DNA of 62,552 bases from Candidatus Atribacteria bacterium (lineage in GTDB: Bacteria > Atribacterota > Phoenicimicrobiia > Phoenicimicrobiales > Phoenicimicrobiaceae): contig DOTB01000037.1 of NCBI GenBank assembly GCA_003513845.1, forward strand, positions 8,955 to 71,506. Reading direction: 5' to 3'. Positions 1 to 8,916 of the stretch are shown one piece after another. The notes under the pieces are model-generated. The model was not told the origin of the DNA. It was given only the letters and a program-made list of their open reading frames with translations, and searched no databases. Made by a program: the position numbers and the translations under genes. Position 1 is the first letter of the stretch. Each line of letters begins with the position of its first letter.

Positions 1-915
1 GGTAACACCTTTGAGGGGAAAACCCTAGAAGAGGTCTTTTCAAAACTGGAAAAACGCTTTGGTATACGAAAGGTAATCATTGTGGCCAATAGAGGCGTAA
101 ACGGTAAGATAAACCTGAAAAAGATTACTGATAGAGGATATGACTACATATTTGCCTCTCGAATAAAAAACCTGAAAAAAGAGGTAAGACCAGAAATATT
201 TAAAGATGATTATCATAAGATGGGAGAAATCAGTTACAAGGTCATAAGCTATACAGATAAAATTAAAGAAGATCACCAAATCTACGAACTCCCTGAAGAA
301 CTCATTATCACCTATTCTCCCCAGAGGGCCCAGAAAGATAAAGCCGATAGAGAAAGACTGATTAAAAAAGCTAAAGTTTTACTTCAGAATAAATCCTCTA
401 TCACTGCCAGTAATAAAAGAGGGGGGGAAGAAATACCTAAGAAGTTCAAGAAAGGTAAGCTGGGTTCTTGATGAAAAGGCGATTAGAAAAGATGAGATGT
501 TTGACGGATATTATGCTATCCAGACCAGTGAAAGAAACCTTACCCCCCAAGATATCATTGAGGCCTACCACAATCTATGGAAGATAGAAGAATCATTTCG
601 GATAATGAAGACTACCCTTTCGGTAAGACCAGTCTTCCACTGGACCGAACCGAGGATAAAAGGTCATTTTGTGATCTGTTTTTAGCCTTTCTTTTGGAGA
701 GTACCTTAGAATTCAAGCTGAAAAGGGCTCGTCTTAAAGTATCACCACCACAAATTCGATAAACCCTAAATTCTATAAATTTTGCGGAAGTTAAGATAAA
801 GCAGAAGAAGTTTTATCTTAAAACCAAGTTTATTACTTTGGGTAATAAGATTTTAAGGTTGTCACATATAAAACCACCCCCAAATGTTACTCCAGGTAGG
901 GAGTTATCTTTGTAA
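1..915 (+). pseudogene. Decayed IS1634-like DDE transposase (3' part)
   Basis: The reading frame is open at the window edge, so the 5' end lies outside. Translation gives a catalytic-core stretch (VIIVANRGV, where the family normally has VADRG, so the second catalytic Asp appears to be Asn), then GYYAIQTSE, the YHNLWKIEESFRIMK signature and RPVFHW, typical of IS1634/IS4-superfamily transposases. The gene is broken three times. A +1 shift lies at the G7 run at 421-427, where six G would restore GGKKYLR. A -1 shift lies in the T run near 680-685, where one more T would restore ICFLAFLLE. An in-frame TAA lies at 760-762. Homology continues to a stop at 913-915 (KFYLKTKF, LGNKILRL, IKPPPN). It cannot encode an active transposase. 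Confidence 0.85.
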
Positions 916-1152
916 AATAAAAAATGTAGTGCAAAAATATGCATTTTCATTTTTTATTTGTTGATAAATAAGGGGTTTTGTGAGATTAAGTGTCAAAGTC
1001 AGGATTTATTATCAAGGTAGGAGATAAAATTGTCAAAGAAGATTATCTTCTTACTTCCTCTTCCCAGGTTTAACTATTTCCGATTATAGGTGGGGGGGTA
1101 GAGAGAGATTTTTTCTCTACACCCATATAATAAAAAGTAAAGTAAAAAATGT
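916..1152. other. Intergenic, right flank of IS remnant
   Basis: No gene is visible. Near 1096-1124 there is an imperfect inverted repeat (GTAGAGA / TCTCTAC with flanking GGG/CCC) just downstream of dapL on the minus strand. It could act as a weak terminator, but no clear U-run follows. Confidence 0.35.
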
Positions 1153-2322
1153 TTATTTTCGGGTAATATCAGCTTTCTCCAATCTTTCCACTGCTTCTTC
1201 TAATCTTTCTTTTTCCACAGTTAGGGCAATTCTTACATATCCCTCACCGTAATCACCATAGCCAATTCCTGGAGTTACAATAATTCCTGTCTTTTCTAAT
1301 AAAAGATTAGCAAATTCTATAGAGCTCATTTTGTTTAAAGTGGGAATCCAGATATAAAAAGTAGCTTTGGTCGGCTTGATATTCCATCCTAATTTATTCA
1401 ATCCTTTGATAACTATATCTCGTCTTTGAGTATAAATCTGATTCATCTTTTCTATATTATCCTGAGGTCCAGTTAATGCTTCGATACCAGCTTTTTGAAT
1501 AGCCTTAAAGACACCTGAATCAATATTACTTTTAACGATAGAGAGAGCGGAAATAGCTTCTTTATTTCCTACTGCAAAACCCAATCTCCAGCCAGTCATA
1601 TTATAAGTTTTGGATAGAGAATGAAATTCAATTCCTACCTCTTTAGCTCCATCTACCTCTAAGAAACTGTTGGCTTTATACCCATTAAAAGTCATCTCCG
1701 AATAGGCAAAATCATGACAGACCAAGATATCATATTTTTTAGCAAATTTTACCACCTTTTCAAAAAAATCTTTATTGGCAACAGCAGCAGTAGGATTGTT
1801 AGGGTAATTGATAAACATTAATTTAGCTCTTTTGGCAATCTCTTCATCTATCTCTTCTAAATCCGGTAAAAAATTATTTTCTTCTAGTAAAGGCATAATG
1901 TAGGGAAAACCATTAGCAAATAGAGTACCTGTTTTATAGACCGGATACCCGGGGTCAGGAATAAGGCTAAAATCTCCAGGGTCAATAAAAGCCAGAAAGA
2001 TATGAGCTATTCCCTCTTTGGAACCGATTAAAGCCATTACTTCTTTATCTGGGTCTAAGTCAATTCCAAACCTGTTTTTGTACCATAGTGTAACTGCTTG
2101 TCTGAATTCAGCGGTCCCTTGATAGGGAGGATAATTATGAGTTTTTGGATCTTTAACACTTTCTCGCAATTTTTCGATTATATGTGAAGGGGTAGGTTGG
2201 TCAGGATCACCTATTCCTAAGTTAATAATATCGACTCCTCTTTTTATTGCTTCTTCCTTTTTCTTATCAATTTCAGCAAACAAATAAGGGGGGATAGTTT
2301 CTATCCTTTGGGCTATCTTCAT
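1153..2322 (-). CDS. dapL: LL-diaminopimelate aminotransferase
   Basis: PLP enzyme (fold type I) that converts tetrahydrodipicolinate plus glutamate directly to LL-diaminopimelate, bypassing the succinylase and acetylase branches. The 389-residue length is normal for the family. Visible motifs are [13 protein letters not shown] near residue 33, GSKEGIAH near 100, FINYPNNPT near 170, [10 protein letters not shown] near 205 and the PLP-lysine segment [15 protein letters not shown] near 236-250. The start at 2322 follows GAAAGGAGAAATATTCA. It is the last gene of the minus-strand lysine cluster, 74 bases after ddh. Other class I aminotransferases look similar, but the operon context makes DapL the best call. 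Confidence 0.93.
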   Translation of the reverse strand: MKIAQRIETIPPYLFAEIDKKKEEAIKRGVDIINLGIGDPDQPTPSHIIEKLRESVKDPKTHNYPPYQGTAEFRQAVTLWYKNRFGIDLDPDKEVMALIGSKEGIAHIFLAFIDPGDFSLIPDPGYPVYKTGTLFANGFPYIMPLLEENNFLPDLEEIDEEIAKRAKLMFINYPNNPTAAVANKDFFEKVVKFAKKYDILVCHDFAYSEMTFNGYKANSFLEVDGAKEVGIEFHSLSKTYNMTGWRLGFAVGNKEAISALSIVKSNIDSGVFKAIQKAGIEALTGPQDNIEKMNQIYTQRRDIVIKGLNKLGWNIKPTKATFYIWIPTLNKMSSIEFANLLLEKTGIIVTPGIGYGDYGEGYVRIALTVEKERLEEAVERLEKADITRK

Positions 2323-2396
2323 TGAATATTTCTCCTTTCGTTTTTACAATTTTAACGACTTCTTTATAGCCAATCTACCCCTCATTATACCAGATA

Positions 2397-3299
2397 TTAC
2401 ACCAAATTTTTAATTAATTGTTCTCTTTCTCCATATAATAAATCAATAATTGGAATTTCTATTAAGGTATAACATCCAGGTTTTTGTTTTTGGGAAGCCC
2501 GAGCGGCGCAGGTTAGAATTTGAGCAGTAAGGGCCGGATTATTTATTTTCATATTAAACTCAAATAGTTGGTTATGAGACTTTCCTGAAACTCCTTTTCT
2601 CTCCATTTTTACTCCATGACCCATATCCATTAATTTATTAACCTCATCAACCTGAATAACATGAGTTTCATCATGGACAAAATATTCGTCAGTTTTTATA
2701 GCTGAGGCAACTTCTTTAAAGGAGAAACCTCCTTTTAGTTCTACATATACCATTCTTCTATGGACGCCTGTCCCCAGAGGGATAGTTAATGATAAAGCAT
2801 TTTTCACTCCAGGGATGGATTTTACTGCGGTAGAATGTCCCATACTCATCCCGGGGCCGAAATTGGTATAAGTAATACCTTTAGGAGCCATTGCCTGAAA
2901 TAATCCCCGGACTACTGAATCAGTTCCTGGATCCCAGCCAGCTGAGATTATAGCTACCGCATTATTTTTTTGGGCAACAGTTTCAAGTTCCTTTTTAAGT
3001 TCCCAAATATTGGTATGGATGTCATAGCTATCGACCGTATTTATTCCCAGAGATAATATTTCTCGGGCAAATTTAGGAACTTCCCTGCTGGGTGCACAAA
3101 TGATAGCAACATCTATTTCCCCTAGTTCCTTAAGGTTAGAAGTTACTTTAGTAGTGCTAAGTTCTAAGGGGGTATTAGAGATAGAAGAGGGCCTTCTTAC
3201 CACTCCAGCTAACTCAAAATCAGGCGCCTCTTGCACAGCGTCCAGGACATATCTTCCGATATTTCCGTATCCTACAATGGCTGTTTTAATTTTTTCCAT
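2397..3299 (-). CDS. ddh: meso-Diaminopimelate D-dehydrogenase
   Basis: NADPH-dependent enzyme interconverting tetrahydrodipicolinate, ammonia and meso-diaminopimelate in one step. The 300-residue protein begins with a Rossmann fold (VGYGNIGRYVLDAV, residues 9-22). It carries the family segments VVRRP near 34 and SAGWDPGTDSVVRGLFQ near 120. The start is preceded by AAGGAAGAAAAA. It lies directly upstream of dapL, so this organism encodes two alternative routes from the same substrate: transamination to LL-DAP and reductive amination to meso-DAP. The 365-base gap to dapB is repeat-rich, so cotranscription with dapB is possible but not certain. Confidence 0.9.
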   Translation of the reverse strand: MEKIKTAIVGYGNIGRYVLDAVQEAPDFELAGVVRRPSSISNTPLELSTTKVTSNLKELGEIDVAIICAPSREVPKFAREILSLGINTVDSYDIHTNIWELKKELETVAQKNNAVAIISAGWDPGTDSVVRGLFQAMAPKGITYTNFGPGMSMGHSTAVKSIPGVKNALSLTIPLGTGVHRRMVYVELKGGFSFKEVASAIKTDEYFVHDETHVIQVDEVNKLMDMGHGVKMERKGVSGKSHNQLFEFNMKINNPALTAQILTCAARASQKQKPGCYTLIEIPIIDLLYGEREQLIKNLV

Positions 3300-3664
3300 T
3301 TTTTCTTCCTTTCTTAATTAAATTATTTTTCTATATAGATTAATGATTATTTCCCAAAAAGCCAAAAATACTTTCGATAGATTATGTATGTATTACGCTA
3401 CTGTTAATTTTATAGCAAATTATGACTTTTGGGCTTATAATTATTTTGTAGGGGCACAATGAATTGTGCCCTCACTCTAATTGCTTTATTTTTCCTGTGG
3501 GCACGATACATCGTGCCCTACTGTACACTTTTGTTTACTTTTTGGGTTTCAATCATTAATGAAATTTATTTTTTATGTTGATTATTTTCTACGGGTTCGA
3601 TGAATCGTGTCCCTATCTTCTAACTCTTTTCTTGTTACTCATCACTCATTAATTATTACTGTTA
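3300..3664. repeat. Intergenic with three copies of palindromic repeat R1
   Basis: There is no gene here. Three palindromes of one family lie at 3449-3472, 3499-3518 and 3591-3615; the middle one is GGGCACGATACATCGTGCCC. The first copy has AAT/ATT in place of GAT/ATC on opposite arms, a compensated change that keeps the hairpin. Other copies lie near 10041, 26581, 31861 and 61751. Confidence 0.85.
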
Positions 3665-4465
3665 TTATATCTTCAATACATCTTTCATTTCATAAAAACC
3701 TGCAGGTTTGCCTTCCATAAATTTTATAGCCTGGATGGTACCATAAGCAAAAGTATCCCGGCTGTGAGCTTTATGAGTAAGTTCTAATCTTTCACCTAAG
3801 GAAGTAAACATCACCGTATGTTCACCGCAAATATCCCCGCTTCGAATCGAGTGGATACCAATCTCTCCCCTTTTTCTTTCTCCAATTATTCCTTCTCTGC
3901 CATAGACTGCTACTTCATTCAGATTCACCCCTCTGGCATTTGCGATTTCCTGAGCTAATTTTTTCGCTGTTCCACTGGGAGCATCTTTTTTAAACCGATG
4001 ATGGGCTTCTACAATTTCTATATCATAATCATCGCTCAAAGAAGCAGCGGTTTTAGCCACCAGTTTAAATAGTAGATTTACACCTAAAGACATATTTGGT
4101 GAGAGAAGAAAAGGAATGCCTTGAGATAATTTATTGATTTCTTTGATTTCCTCTGAGGAGAACCCGGTAGTCCCTATAATCATAGTCTTTTTATATTTTG
4201 AGACAACTTCCAGATGTATAAGAGAAACTTGGGGATTGGTAAATTCAACTATCTGATCAGCACTTTGAATTATCTCTTCTAGATTGTCTTTAATAATTAT
4301 TCCAGTTTCTCCTAATCCTACTACTATTCCCCAATCCTTTCCCTTCTGGGGATGAGAAGGGGATTCAATTATACCTACTAATTTCATATCTTCGTTCTGA
4401 TGAACTAACCGAGCGACTGTGGAACCCATCTTCCCGCAGCCGCCACAAACAATGACCTTAATCAT
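3665..4465 (-). CDS. dapB: 4-Hydroxy-tetrahydrodipicolinate reductase
   Basis: NAD(P)H-dependent reductase forming tetrahydrodipicolinate, the branch substrate for both Ddh and DapL. The N-terminus MIKVIVCGGCGKMGSTVARLV is a nucleotide-binding fold. The active-site region EAHHRFKKDAPSGTAKKLA near residue 150 holds the catalytic His and Lys of the family. A longer frame from 4489 exists, but GGAGG followed by AATAATAAA places the true start at 4465. The dapA stop lies between this ribosome site and the dapB start, so dapA and dapB are translationally coupled with a four-base gap. Length is 266 residues. Confidence 0.94.
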   Translation of the reverse strand: MIKVIVCGGCGKMGSTVARLVHQNEDMKLVGIIESPSHPQKGKDWGIVVGLGETGIIIKDNLEEIIQSADQIVEFTNPQVSLIHLEVVSKYKKTMIIGTTGFSSEEIKEINKLSQGIPFLLSPNMSLGVNLLFKLVAKTAASLSDDYDIEIVEAHHRFKKDAPSGTAKKLAQEIANARGVNLNEVAVYGREGIIGERKRGEIGIHSIRSGDICGEHTVMFTSLGERLELTHKAHSRDTFAYGTIQAIKFMEGKPAGFYEMKDVLKI

Positions 4466-4469
4466 TTTA

Positions 4470-5354
4470 TTATTCCTCCAGTAAACCAAATTTTATTAGG
4501 TCTGCCTTTAATTTAGCAAGATTATTTTCACTCATTGGACAAAGAGGTAATCGTAACTCGCCAGAAGGCAATCCTATTAACTGGGCACTAGTTTTAACTG
4601 GAATAGGATTAGTTTCATAAAACATAGCATTACTTAAGGGATAAATTTTTGATAAGAAAAGTTCTTTAGCTTTTTGATAATTCCCTTCTTCGTAGTATTT
4701 TATCATTTCAGCCACATCTTTCGGTATAATATTAGCAACTACGGAAATGACTCCCTTGCCTCCGATGGATAGCACAGGAAGCAATAATTTATCGTCTCCA
4801 GAAAGAAGGGTAATTTTTTCTCCGCATAATTCAACTATTTGTGTCATCTGTTCTAAATTTCCACTGGCTTCTTTTACTGCTACGACATTTTTTAGTTCTG
4901 CTAATTCTGCTAATGTTTCAGGCAACAAATTAACTCCAGTTCGAGAGGGGACATTATAGATGACTATAGGTATGTCTATTTCTTCTGCTATCTTTTTAAA
5001 GTGCAGATACAATCCCTTTTGGGTGGGTTTATTATAATAAGGGGTGATTATCAGGGCTCCATCTGCTCCTACTTCTTTAGCATGAGAAGTTAGTTCTAAG
5101 GCCTCTCGAGTGCAATTGGAGCCAGTTCCAGCAATTACCGGAACTCTCCCTGCTACTGCTTTAACGGTGATTTCCACCACTTTTTTATGTTCCTCATGAG
5201 AAAGAGTAGGGGATTCCCCGGTAGTGCCACAGGGGACAATACCATTGGTCCCATTTTTGATATGAAACTCCACCAATTCTTTTATTCCTTGTTCATTGAC
5301 TTCTCCACTCTCGGTAAATGGGGTAATCATAGCTACTAAAGATCCTTTAAACAT
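4470..5354 (-). CDS. dapA: 4-Hydroxy-tetrahydrodipicolinate synthase
   Basis: Class I aldolase condensing pyruvate with aspartate semialdehyde, the committed step to diaminopimelate and lysine. The 294 residues show GTTGESPTL near 43, YNVPSRTGVNL near 133 (catalytic Tyr) and the Schiff-base lysine in VAVKEASGN near 160. The start follows AGGAGGATTAAAAA. It is cotranscribed with dapB. No aspartate-semialdehyde dehydrogenase gene lies in this cluster. Confidence 0.95.
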   Translation of the reverse strand: MFKGSLVAMITPFTESGEVNEQGIKELVEFHIKNGTNGIVPCGTTGESPTLSHEEHKKVVEITVKAVAGRVPVIAGTGSNCTREALELTSHAKEVGADGALIITPYYNKPTQKGLYLHFKKIAEEIDIPIVIYNVPSRTGVNLLPETLAELAELKNVVAVKEASGNLEQMTQIVELCGEKITLLSGDDKLLLPVLSIGGKGVISVVANIIPKDVAEMIKYYEEGNYQKAKELFLSKIYPLSNAMFYETNPIPVKTSAQLIGLPSGELRLPLCPMSENNLAKLKADLIKFGLLEE

Positions 5355-5738
5355 TTTTTAATCCTCCTTTTTTATTTAGTCGTTAGTTAGTCGTTAGTAT
5401 TAGTTACCTAGTTACTTGGTTAATTAGTTAGCTAGTTTAAAAGACTAAACCACCAACCCGCTAAAAAATTTAAAGCGAAAAACTCAAAACCATAAACTTG
5501 TATATCGTATTGTGGTATCGTGTTTACTCCCCCCTCACCCTAACCCTCTCCCTCGGAGGGGAGAGGGAATAAAGGATCAGTATATTTTAATTTATTCCAT
5601 ATACTATGAGTATATAATACGATATGCAGACTTATTATGAATACCGACTCCTGGCTCCTGAATTCTATTTATTTCCGAGATACGATTCACGAGATACGAG
5701 ATACTAAATACGAGATACGAATTTGGTTTACGCTAAAT
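5355..5738. repeat. Intergenic with C-rich hairpin repeat and short word repeats
   Basis: There is no gene. It contains tandem short words (TAGTCGTTAGT, GATACGAGATAC) on both sides and a strong hairpin at 5529-5567 (CCCTCTCCC / GGGGAGAGGG preceded by CTCACCCTAA). That last arrangement recurs as a dispersed element in many unrelated bacterial genomes (general knowledge). No second lysine riboswitch is visible here. Confidence 0.7.
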
Positions 5739-6983
5739 TCAGTTAGTAACCACAATCCCTGCTTCTTGTAACGATTTATTGATTATATTATAGGCAAACT
5801 CTCTGTCTTTCCATTCCAGGAATATTAAAATATCGGTTTTTATTGTAGTCATTTCAATTATATTTATATTATTTTGAGCTAAGGGTCGGGTAATCCTCTC
5901 AATAATTCCTGGTGTTTCAATAAAATCCCTGCTTCTGGCTATTATTAAAGCAACATCATTTTTTAAAGTAACTGACTTTAATCTTTCATCTTCAATTACA
6001 ATTGGATGAATCAGGTCATAAGATTGCTGAGCATAATTCTCTGTAACATAAATTCCAATATGTTTTGTACCGATGGAAACTCCATATAAACTAATATGAT
6101 TATCAGAGATAGGGGTAATTATCTTTTTTAATAATCCTGGAGTATTAAATATTTCAGTTCCCAGGATAGTTAACATAGTAAGTTTTTCTTTAAAAAGGAT
6201 TAATTTACTTTTAAAAGCCCCTATTATTTCTGTCCCTTCTGCAGATAAGTCTCCCTTTTGAAAATGTATGATTTTTGCTTTCATCTTGTCTGTTTTATAT
6301 TTTAAAGCTTGGGGGTGTAGAACTTTTGCCCCGCCTTCAGCAAGGATCCCCATCTCTTCCACACTTATTTTTTTTAAAGTTATAGGCTCTTTTTCTTTTA
6401 TTATGCGAGGGTCAGCACTTAAGACTCCTACTGCATCGGTTACTATAATCACTTCATCTGCTTCTATAAAGTTTCCTAAAGCGAAAGCAGTGATATCGCT
6501 TCCCCCACGACCTAAAGTAGTTATACTGCCATCTTTATAGCTTCTACCTAAGAAACCGCATACTATAGGAATAATACCTTTCTTAAGCAGTGGGTCGATT
6601 ACTTTCTGACACTTTTTTTTGGTTTCCTCAGAAAGTATTTTAGCTTGACTAAAATTATCATCAGTTATTATAGGGAAATCCTTATCTGCGGGGTCAAAAT
6701 ATTTGGCTGAAAATCCCATAGATCTAATAGTTGTTGATAAAAGTCGTGCACTTATTCGTTCTCCCATAGAGACAAAGTCAGCATAATCTTTGTCTTCAAT
6801 ACGATCTTTAGCAGAGTCTTTAAGCAAAGAAGTTAAGATATCAGTAGTATTTCCCATTGCTGAAACAACTACTACTACTTCATCCCCTTTTTCTGCTTGT
6901 TGAATAATTGATTGGGCAGCTTTTTTAATTCTTTCTGGATTCTGAACACTTGTTCCGCCAAACTTTACTACTAATCTATTCAT
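5739..6983 (-). CDS. lysC: Aspartate kinase
   Basis: ATP-dependent phosphorylation of aspartate, the first step of the aspartate-family pathway. The 414-residue protein has the KFGGTSV motif at residues 7-13, the VVVVSAMG segment near 38, LGRGGSDITA near 157 and EGGAKVLHPQAL near 217. These are followed by two ACT-type regulatory repeats from about 275 to the end, which suggests amino-acid feedback control. The start follows AGAGGTGAAGTTTT. It lies 50 bases after lysA and is almost certainly on the riboswitch-controlled transcript. Confidence 0.94.
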   Translation of the reverse strand: MNRLVVKFGGTSVQNPERIKKAAQSIIQQAEKGDEVVVVVSAMGNTTDILTSLLKDSAKDRIEDKDYADFVSMGERISARLLSTTIRSMGFSAKYFDPADKDFPIITDDNFSQAKILSEETKKKCQKVIDPLLKKGIIPIVCGFLGRSYKDGSITTLGRGGSDITAFALGNFIEADEVIIVTDAVGVLSADPRIIKEKEPITLKKISVEEMGILAEGGAKVLHPQALKYKTDKMKAKIIHFQKGDLSAEGTEIIGAFKSKLILFKEKLTMLTILGTEIFNTPGLLKKIITPISDNHISLYGVSIGTKHIGIYVTENYAQQSYDLIHPIVIEDERLKSVTLKNDVALIIARSRDFIETPGIIERITRPLAQNNINIIEMTTIKTDILIFLEWKDREFAYNIINKSLQEAGIVVTN

Positions 6984-7033
6984 AAAACTTCACCTCTATA
7001 TTTAAATCATTTTTTAATGTACCCATTACTTTG

Positions 7034-8353
7034 TCATATATCATTTCTTATAATATCTTCATAAGTTTCTCCTTTTACTATTAATCTATCTTCCCCTTGG
7101 TTAACTAAAATTACAGGTGGTCGGAGAAGTCGATTATAATTACTGGACATAGAATAATGATAAGCCCCGGTAGTAAATACTGCTAAAAGGTCTCCCACTG
7201 AAGTTGAAGGAAGTTTCAAATCCTTTATTAAAATATCTCCTGATTCACAGCATTTTCCTGCAATAGTAACTACTTCTTCAGGTAGATTGCTGTTTATTTT
7301 ATTTACCAAAACTGCTTCATATTTTGCACCATAAAGAATAGGTCGAGGATTGTCTGCCATACCCCCATCTACAATAAGGTATTTTCTAATTCCCGGTATT
7401 TCTTTTATTGCTCCAATTGTATAAAGAGTAACTCCTGCTTCTGCCACTATAGACCTCCCTGGCTCTACTAATATCCTGGGCATTATCAAATTGTTTTCTC
7501 CTATTTCCGTTATAAGATTATCTACAATTAAATTTACAAAATTTTCAATGGAGGGAGGTTGGTCAGATTCAAGGTATTTCACTCCTAATCCCCCACCCAA
7601 ATTTAGGTTAGGGGTATCCATCCGCCAACGGTCTTTTATTTGTTTAATAAGTTTTACCATTTCTTTAATAGTTAAGATATAAGGAGATAGATCAAATATC
7701 TGGGAACCAATATGACAATGCAGACCCTGATAAATAATGTTTTTCTTAGAAAGAACTCTTTCCATAACATCAGGAACTTTATCTATACTTATGCCAAATT
7801 TTGAATCTATTTGCCCAGTTTGAATAAATTGATGAGTATGAGTATCTACTCCCGGCGTTACCCGGAGAATTATTTTCACCTTTGTATTTAATTTTTCTGC
7901 AATTTGATTGATTAAGCCAAGTTCATATTCATTATCTACCATTATAGTCCCGATTTTTTCTTTTACTGCAAATTCTATTTCTTCTTGGGATTTGTTATTT
8001 CCATGGAAGAAAATTTTATCTGACGGAAAGCCTGCTGAAAGAGCAGTATATAATTCTCCACCAGAAGCGACATCTAAACTTAAGCCTTCTTCCTTTAAAA
8101 TATTACACATCGCTTTAACCAGAAAGGCTTTGCCAGCATAAATTACTTCAAAGTCAACGTTTCTTCTGGAAAAAGCAGAAGTATATTGGCGACATTTATT
8201 TCTAATTATGCTTTCCGAAAAGAGATAGCAGGGAGTCCCGTATTTCTGGGCTAATTTTATAAGTTCACATTGGTCAAAGGCTAAATTTCCAGAATTATTT
8301 AGGGAAAAACCGTCCCGATAAATTTGAGGTATTATGTTATTTTGATTATTCAT
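7034..8353 (-). CDS. lysA: Diaminopimelate decarboxylase
   Basis: PLP-dependent fold type III decarboxylase converting meso-DAP to L-lysine. Motifs seen are the PLP lysine in VIYAGKAFL near residue 72, GLHCHIGSQI near 215, LNLGGGLGVKY near 252, EPGRSIVAEAG near 300 and the active-site CESGDIL near 365. Length is 439 residues. The start follows AAGGAGGAATAG. It is the first gene after the lysine riboswitch, so end-product control falls directly on lysA and lysC. Confidence 0.95.
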   Translation of the reverse strand: MNNQNNIIPQIYRDGFSLNNSGNLAFDQCELIKLAQKYGTPCYLFSESIIRNKCRQYTSAFSRRNVDFEVIYAGKAFLVKAMCNILKEEGLSLDVASGGELYTALSAGFPSDKIFFHGNNKSQEEIEFAVKEKIGTIMVDNEYELGLINQIAEKLNTKVKIILRVTPGVDTHTHQFIQTGQIDSKFGISIDKVPDVMERVLSKKNIIYQGLHCHIGSQIFDLSPYILTIKEMVKLIKQIKDRWRMDTPNLNLGGGLGVKYLESDQPPSIENFVNLIVDNLITEIGENNLIMPRILVEPGRSIVAEAGVTLYTIGAIKEIPGIRKYLIVDGGMADNPRPILYGAKYEAVLVNKINSNLPEEVVTIAGKCCESGDILIKDLKLPSTSVGDLLAVFTTGAYHYSMSSNYNRLLRPPVILVNQGEDRLIVKGETYEDIIRNDI

Positions 8354-8475
8354 CTATTCCTCCTTAAAATAGTCGTTAATCGTTAGTATTTAGTTTTAAA
8401 TTACAATGTCAGTTGCGAGTTAATTCAATCTGTCAGCCATATTTAATTTGTCAATATGTTATTTCCATAGCTTAT

Positions 8476-8503
8476 GTCATTCCCGCGAAAGCGGGAATCC
8501 GGA
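8476..8503. repeat. Palindromic repeat R2
   Basis: Core ATTCCCGCGAAAGCGGGAAT. The same element occurs at 29088-29112 and, with one loop change, at 31898-31923. This copy lies in the lysA leader between the riboswitch terminator and the start codon. Confidence 0.85.
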
Positions 8504-8571
8504 ATTAAAGGTATAAGAAGTTTTGATAGATCAAATCCTTACATTTGTATAGATAGGTAATCCAAATTCAT

Positions 8572-8615
8572 AAATAAAAAAGGCAATTGATAAGCACTAT
8601 ACTCATCAATTGCCT
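8572..8615 (-). terminator. Riboswitch expression-platform terminator
   Basis: On the minus strand the stem AGGCAATTGATGAG / CTTATCAATTGCCT is followed by TTTTTATT. It lies about 50 bases downstream of the lysine aptamer and 220 bases before lysA, the arrangement expected for lysine-induced transcription termination. Confidence 0.88.
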
Positions 8616-8661
8616 AAAAATTAATGGACAATTAAATATACCCCCGTTTTTCTCATTAGAT

Positions 8662-8842
8662 GAGATAGCGCTCCACCAGAAATTAGGGTAAAGTTTCTGG
8701 TGACAGTCTTATGGTTCTTCACCATAAGCCCAGTGTAAAGACTAGAGCAATCCTCTTTACACTTCGGCGAGAATACCTTTCCTGATGAATCACAGATGCT
8801 CATCTCCTCATCAGTACTTATTATTGCTCGCGCCTCTACCTC
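8662..8842 (-). promoter_or_regulatory. Lysine riboswitch (L box) aptamer
   Basis: The minus strand reads GAGGTAGAGGCGCGAGCAA at the 5' side (8842 downward), then AAGTACTGATGAGGAGATG, CGCCGAAG, AGACTGTCACC and GTGGAGCGCTATCTC at the 3' side. These are the conserved L-box blocks. The P1 helix pairs 8836-8842 (GAGGTAG) with 8662-8668 (CTATCTC). A further hairpin (ACCTCACTT / AAGTGAGGT) sits immediately 5' of P1. It precedes lysA-lysC, matching the known role of this class in repressing lysine genes. Confidence 0.93.
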
Positions 8843-8881
8843 ACTTAAGAAAAAGTGAGGTGTATATATTAAGTTTTTAAT

Positions 8882-8910
8882 AAAATAACATATCTATTAA
8901 AAAAAGTCAA
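8882..8910 (-). promoter_or_regulatory. Candidate sigma-70-type promoter of the lysine regulon
   Basis: On the minus strand TTGACT (8910-8905) is followed after 17 bases by TATTTT (8887-8882), about 40 bases upstream of the riboswitch P1 helix. The -10 match is partial. Confidence 0.5.
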
Positions 8911-8916
8911 AATTTT

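Noticed and set aside
421..427. Programmed frameshift at the G7 run of the IS1634-like transposase
   Set aside because: A second shift near 683 and an in-frame stop at 760 in the same gene indicate decay, not programmed recoding.
8621..8803. 61-codon open frame on the minus strand
   Set aside because: It is the lysine riboswitch aptamer read as protein; conserved L-box blocks and P1 pairing explain the sequence better.
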